The translations under genes were made by a program, and so were the position numbers. Positions 32,047 through 33,590 of a DNA stretch of 33,590 nucleotides are shown piece after piece (the stretch's first letter is position 1; each line of letters begins with the position of its first letter). Location: assembly GCA_030433135.1 (NCBI GenBank), contig JAUILF010000014.1:1-33590 (forward strand). Direction: 5' to 3'. The notes beneath the pieces were generated by a model. That model saw only the letters and a list, made by a program, of their open reading frames with translations, was not told where the DNA came from and did not search any database. Source of the stretch: Bacteroidia bacterium. GTDB taxonomy: Bacteria > Bacteroidota > Bacteroidia > Chitinophagales > Saprospiraceae.

Positions 32047-33590
32047 ATGAAATCGGAAAATCGAATTTTCAGTCAATTCATCTGGGTAGCTTGTCTTATA
32101 GCACTAGGTAATGCTCCATTGCATGCCAGTAGTCCTGACGCTGCCGAGCGATTACTGGTGGATGTTTTGAAAGAAATCAGTGACCGTTATGAAGTGATTT
32201 TCACCTATGACGTGAAAACTCTCGAAGGAATAACTATTAATTTCGAAGAGGAGAGCTTTCGAAGCCTTGATGCTGCCATTGAAAGTGTAATGCGTCAGAC
32301 AAATTTAAATTATGAACACCTGGGTACTAAGTATTATGTCATATACCGTGATACAAAAAAGGGACAGCGTTCGATCCGGAAGTTGAGAAGAAAAATTAAG
32401 CAAATTCAACAAATCGAAGAATCAGGCAATCTTGGTTTTTACATGAAGAAAAACCGGGGCCTGGATCACCTGCAAAATGTGGCTACAAATCTGCAGCAAT
32501 TTCAAAAACAGGTTTTTGAGGTAAAAGGGAGGGTAATTGATGAGTTTGGCGAACCATTGATTGGTGTAAATATCGTCGTAAAGGGAACAGGTGTTGGGAC
32601 TGTAACAGATTTTGATGGTTCATATGAGCTTGAGGTAAGCGATGGAAATGAAACACTGGTTTTTTCCTACCTGGGTTTCAGTAAGCAGGAGGTACAGGTG
32701 GATCAGCGAAACACCATTGATGTTGTGATGGTGGCCGATACAGAAGCATTGGATGAAGTAATTGTTGTGGGATATGGGTCTCAGAGCAAACGAGAATTAA
32801 CCAGTTCGATCAGTACCATCAGTTCTCAGGACTTTAAAGAAATGCCTATTGTAGGTCTTGATCAATCCATACAGGGAAGAGCTCCCGGAGTAGTGGTTGT
32901 AAGTAACTCGGGAGAACCTGGTGGAGGGATCACGATGAGAATTAGGGGTGCGTCTTCTATTGGGTCAGGTAATGATCCTCTATATGTGATAGATGGAATT
33001 CCTTTGGATAATATTCAGACAGCGAATGTTAATGTCGGTGAGTCCAGAATAAATGGAATAAGTCAGATTAATCCTGCTGATATAGAAAATATTCAAATTC
33101 TTAAGGATGCTGCGGCAACAGCCATATATGGGGCTCGAGCATCAAATGGAGTAGTTTTGATTACTACTAAGAGGGGATCGGAAGGTGTGTCAGAGATTTC
33201 TTTTGATGCCTATGCAGGTATATCAGACGTGACATCCAGATATGATGTTCTCGGGGCATCTGATTTTGCTGTATTGCAAAATGAGGGTATGGCTCAAATT
33301 GATCAACCTCCTGTCTACGATCAGTCTTTTATAGATAATCCGGAAGTGGATACCGATTGGCAAGATGAAATATTACGAACGGCTAATGTATATAATGCTA
33401 ATCTTTCGGCGAGAGGTGGTACTGCAAAGACCGGCTACATGATTAGCGCCGGTTACCTTGATCAGGAGGGTACTATAATTAATACTGAATTTAAACGGTA
33501 CAGTCTGCGAGCTAACATAGATCACAAATTAAATGAGATTGTGAAAGTTGGGATGAATCTTTTTACCTCATTTACAAACCAGGACAGGGC
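32047..33590 (+). CDS. SusC/RagA-type TonB-dependent receptor with STN domain (3' partial)
   Basis: The frame opens at ATG 32047 and runs without a stop to the window edge (514 codons). A signal peptide (about 1-27) is followed by an STN domain (about 34-101; LLVDVLKEISDRYEVIFTYD, ITINFEEESFRSLDAAIE), the part that talks to FecR. An unusual basic and coiled linker (about 104-155, RSIRKLRRKIKQIQQIEESG) leads to a carboxypeptidase-regulatory-like domain (about 157-230; VKGRVIDEFGEPLIGVNIVV), then DEVIVVGYGSQSKRELTSSI and the plug (SIQGRAPGVVVVSNSGEPGG, DPLYVIDGIPLDNI), with the start of the barrel. SusC proteins import oligosaccharides (or peptides) with a SusD lipoprotein partner, expected just past the window. 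The nearby PL10 and Sde182 genes suggest a polysaccharide substrate. Confidence 0.93.
   Translation, partial: MKSENRIFSQFIWVACLIALGNAPLHASSPDAAERLLVDVLKEISDRYEVIFTYDVKTLEGITINFEEESFRSLDAAIESVMRQTNLNYEHLGTKYYVIYRDTKKGQRSIRKLRRKIKQIQQIEESGNLGFYMKKNRGLDHLQNVATNLQQFQKQVFEVKGRVIDEFGEPLIGVNIVVKGTGVGTVTDFDGSYELEVSDGNETLVFSYLGFSKQEVQVDQRNTIDVVMVADTEALDEVIVVGYGSQSKRELTSSISTISSQDFKEMPIVGLDQSIQGRAPGVVVVSNSGEPGGGITMRIRGASSIGSGNDPLYVIDGIPLDNIQTANVNVGESRINGISQINPADIENIQILKDAAATAIYGARASNGVVLITTKRGSEGVSEISFDAYAGISDVTSRYDVLGASDFAVLQNEGMAQIDQPPVYDQSFIDNPEVDTDWQDEILRTANVYNANLSARGGTAKTGYMISAGYLDQEGTIINTEFKRYSLRANIDHKLNEIVKVGMNLFTSFTNQDR

Overview
The window reads as Bacteroidota chromosome. A Saprospiraceae-like organism is my inference, from a C-terminal T9SS (type IX secretion) sorting domain, a SusC/RagA receptor under ECF sigma/FecR control, TonB receptors with carboxypeptidase-regulatory-like domains, LytTR regulators, C-terminal beta-solenoid ('coathanger'-like) modules and almost no Shine-Dalgarno sequences. 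I see no rRNA, tRNA, CRISPR array or transposase.

Layout. (1) 1-4.0 kb: the 3' part of a Cys-rich, HYR-like T9SS cargo protein, a bidirectional terminator, an unknown exported protein and a dienelactone-hydrolase-type enzyme. (2) 4.2-11.1 kb, a signalling block: ECF sigma factor and a membrane TPR protein (anti-sigma-like), convergently overlapping a TPR-CHAT caspase-like protein that appears exported and membrane-anchored; then a TPR/HisKA_2 histidine kinase facing a LytTR response regulator across a perfect 10-bp dyad. (3) 11.3-20.8 kb, the most unusual part: a receiver domain with Asn in place of the phospho-Asp; a 1268-residue protein that starts with a complete LuxR-type DNA-binding domain and continues through a signal/anchor helix into a huge LamG-containing ectodomain; a subtilisin-like protease; two tandem copies of a non-coding repeat; then an apparent operon of a tail-fibre-like exported protein, an exported class-A-beta-lactamase-fold protein and a small LuxR-type regulator. 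Short dyads, one of them (GGTTAACC) shared, lie upstream of two of these units. (4) 20.8-26.0 kb, minus strand: AraC regulator, AlkC-like DNA repair protein, second AraC regulator, TonB-dependent receptor. (5) 26.1-33.6 kb: a PL10 pectate lyase fused to an Sde182 nucleoside-hydrolase-like domain that itself seems to carry a DUF5060-like insertion, a second Sde182 protein, then ECF sigma, FecR anti-sigma and the 5' part of an STN-containing SusC receptor. This looks like a polysaccharide (probably pectin-type) utilisation region continuing past the window.

The strongest candidates for something undescribed are the LuxR-HTH/transmembrane/LamG protein with its neighbours (a possible membrane-tethered surface sensor next to an exported protease and an orphan pseudo-receiver), and the sigma / membrane-TPR / CHAT protease module, which could work as a proteolytic envelope-signalling circuit. 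Both functions are inferred from architecture and gene order only.
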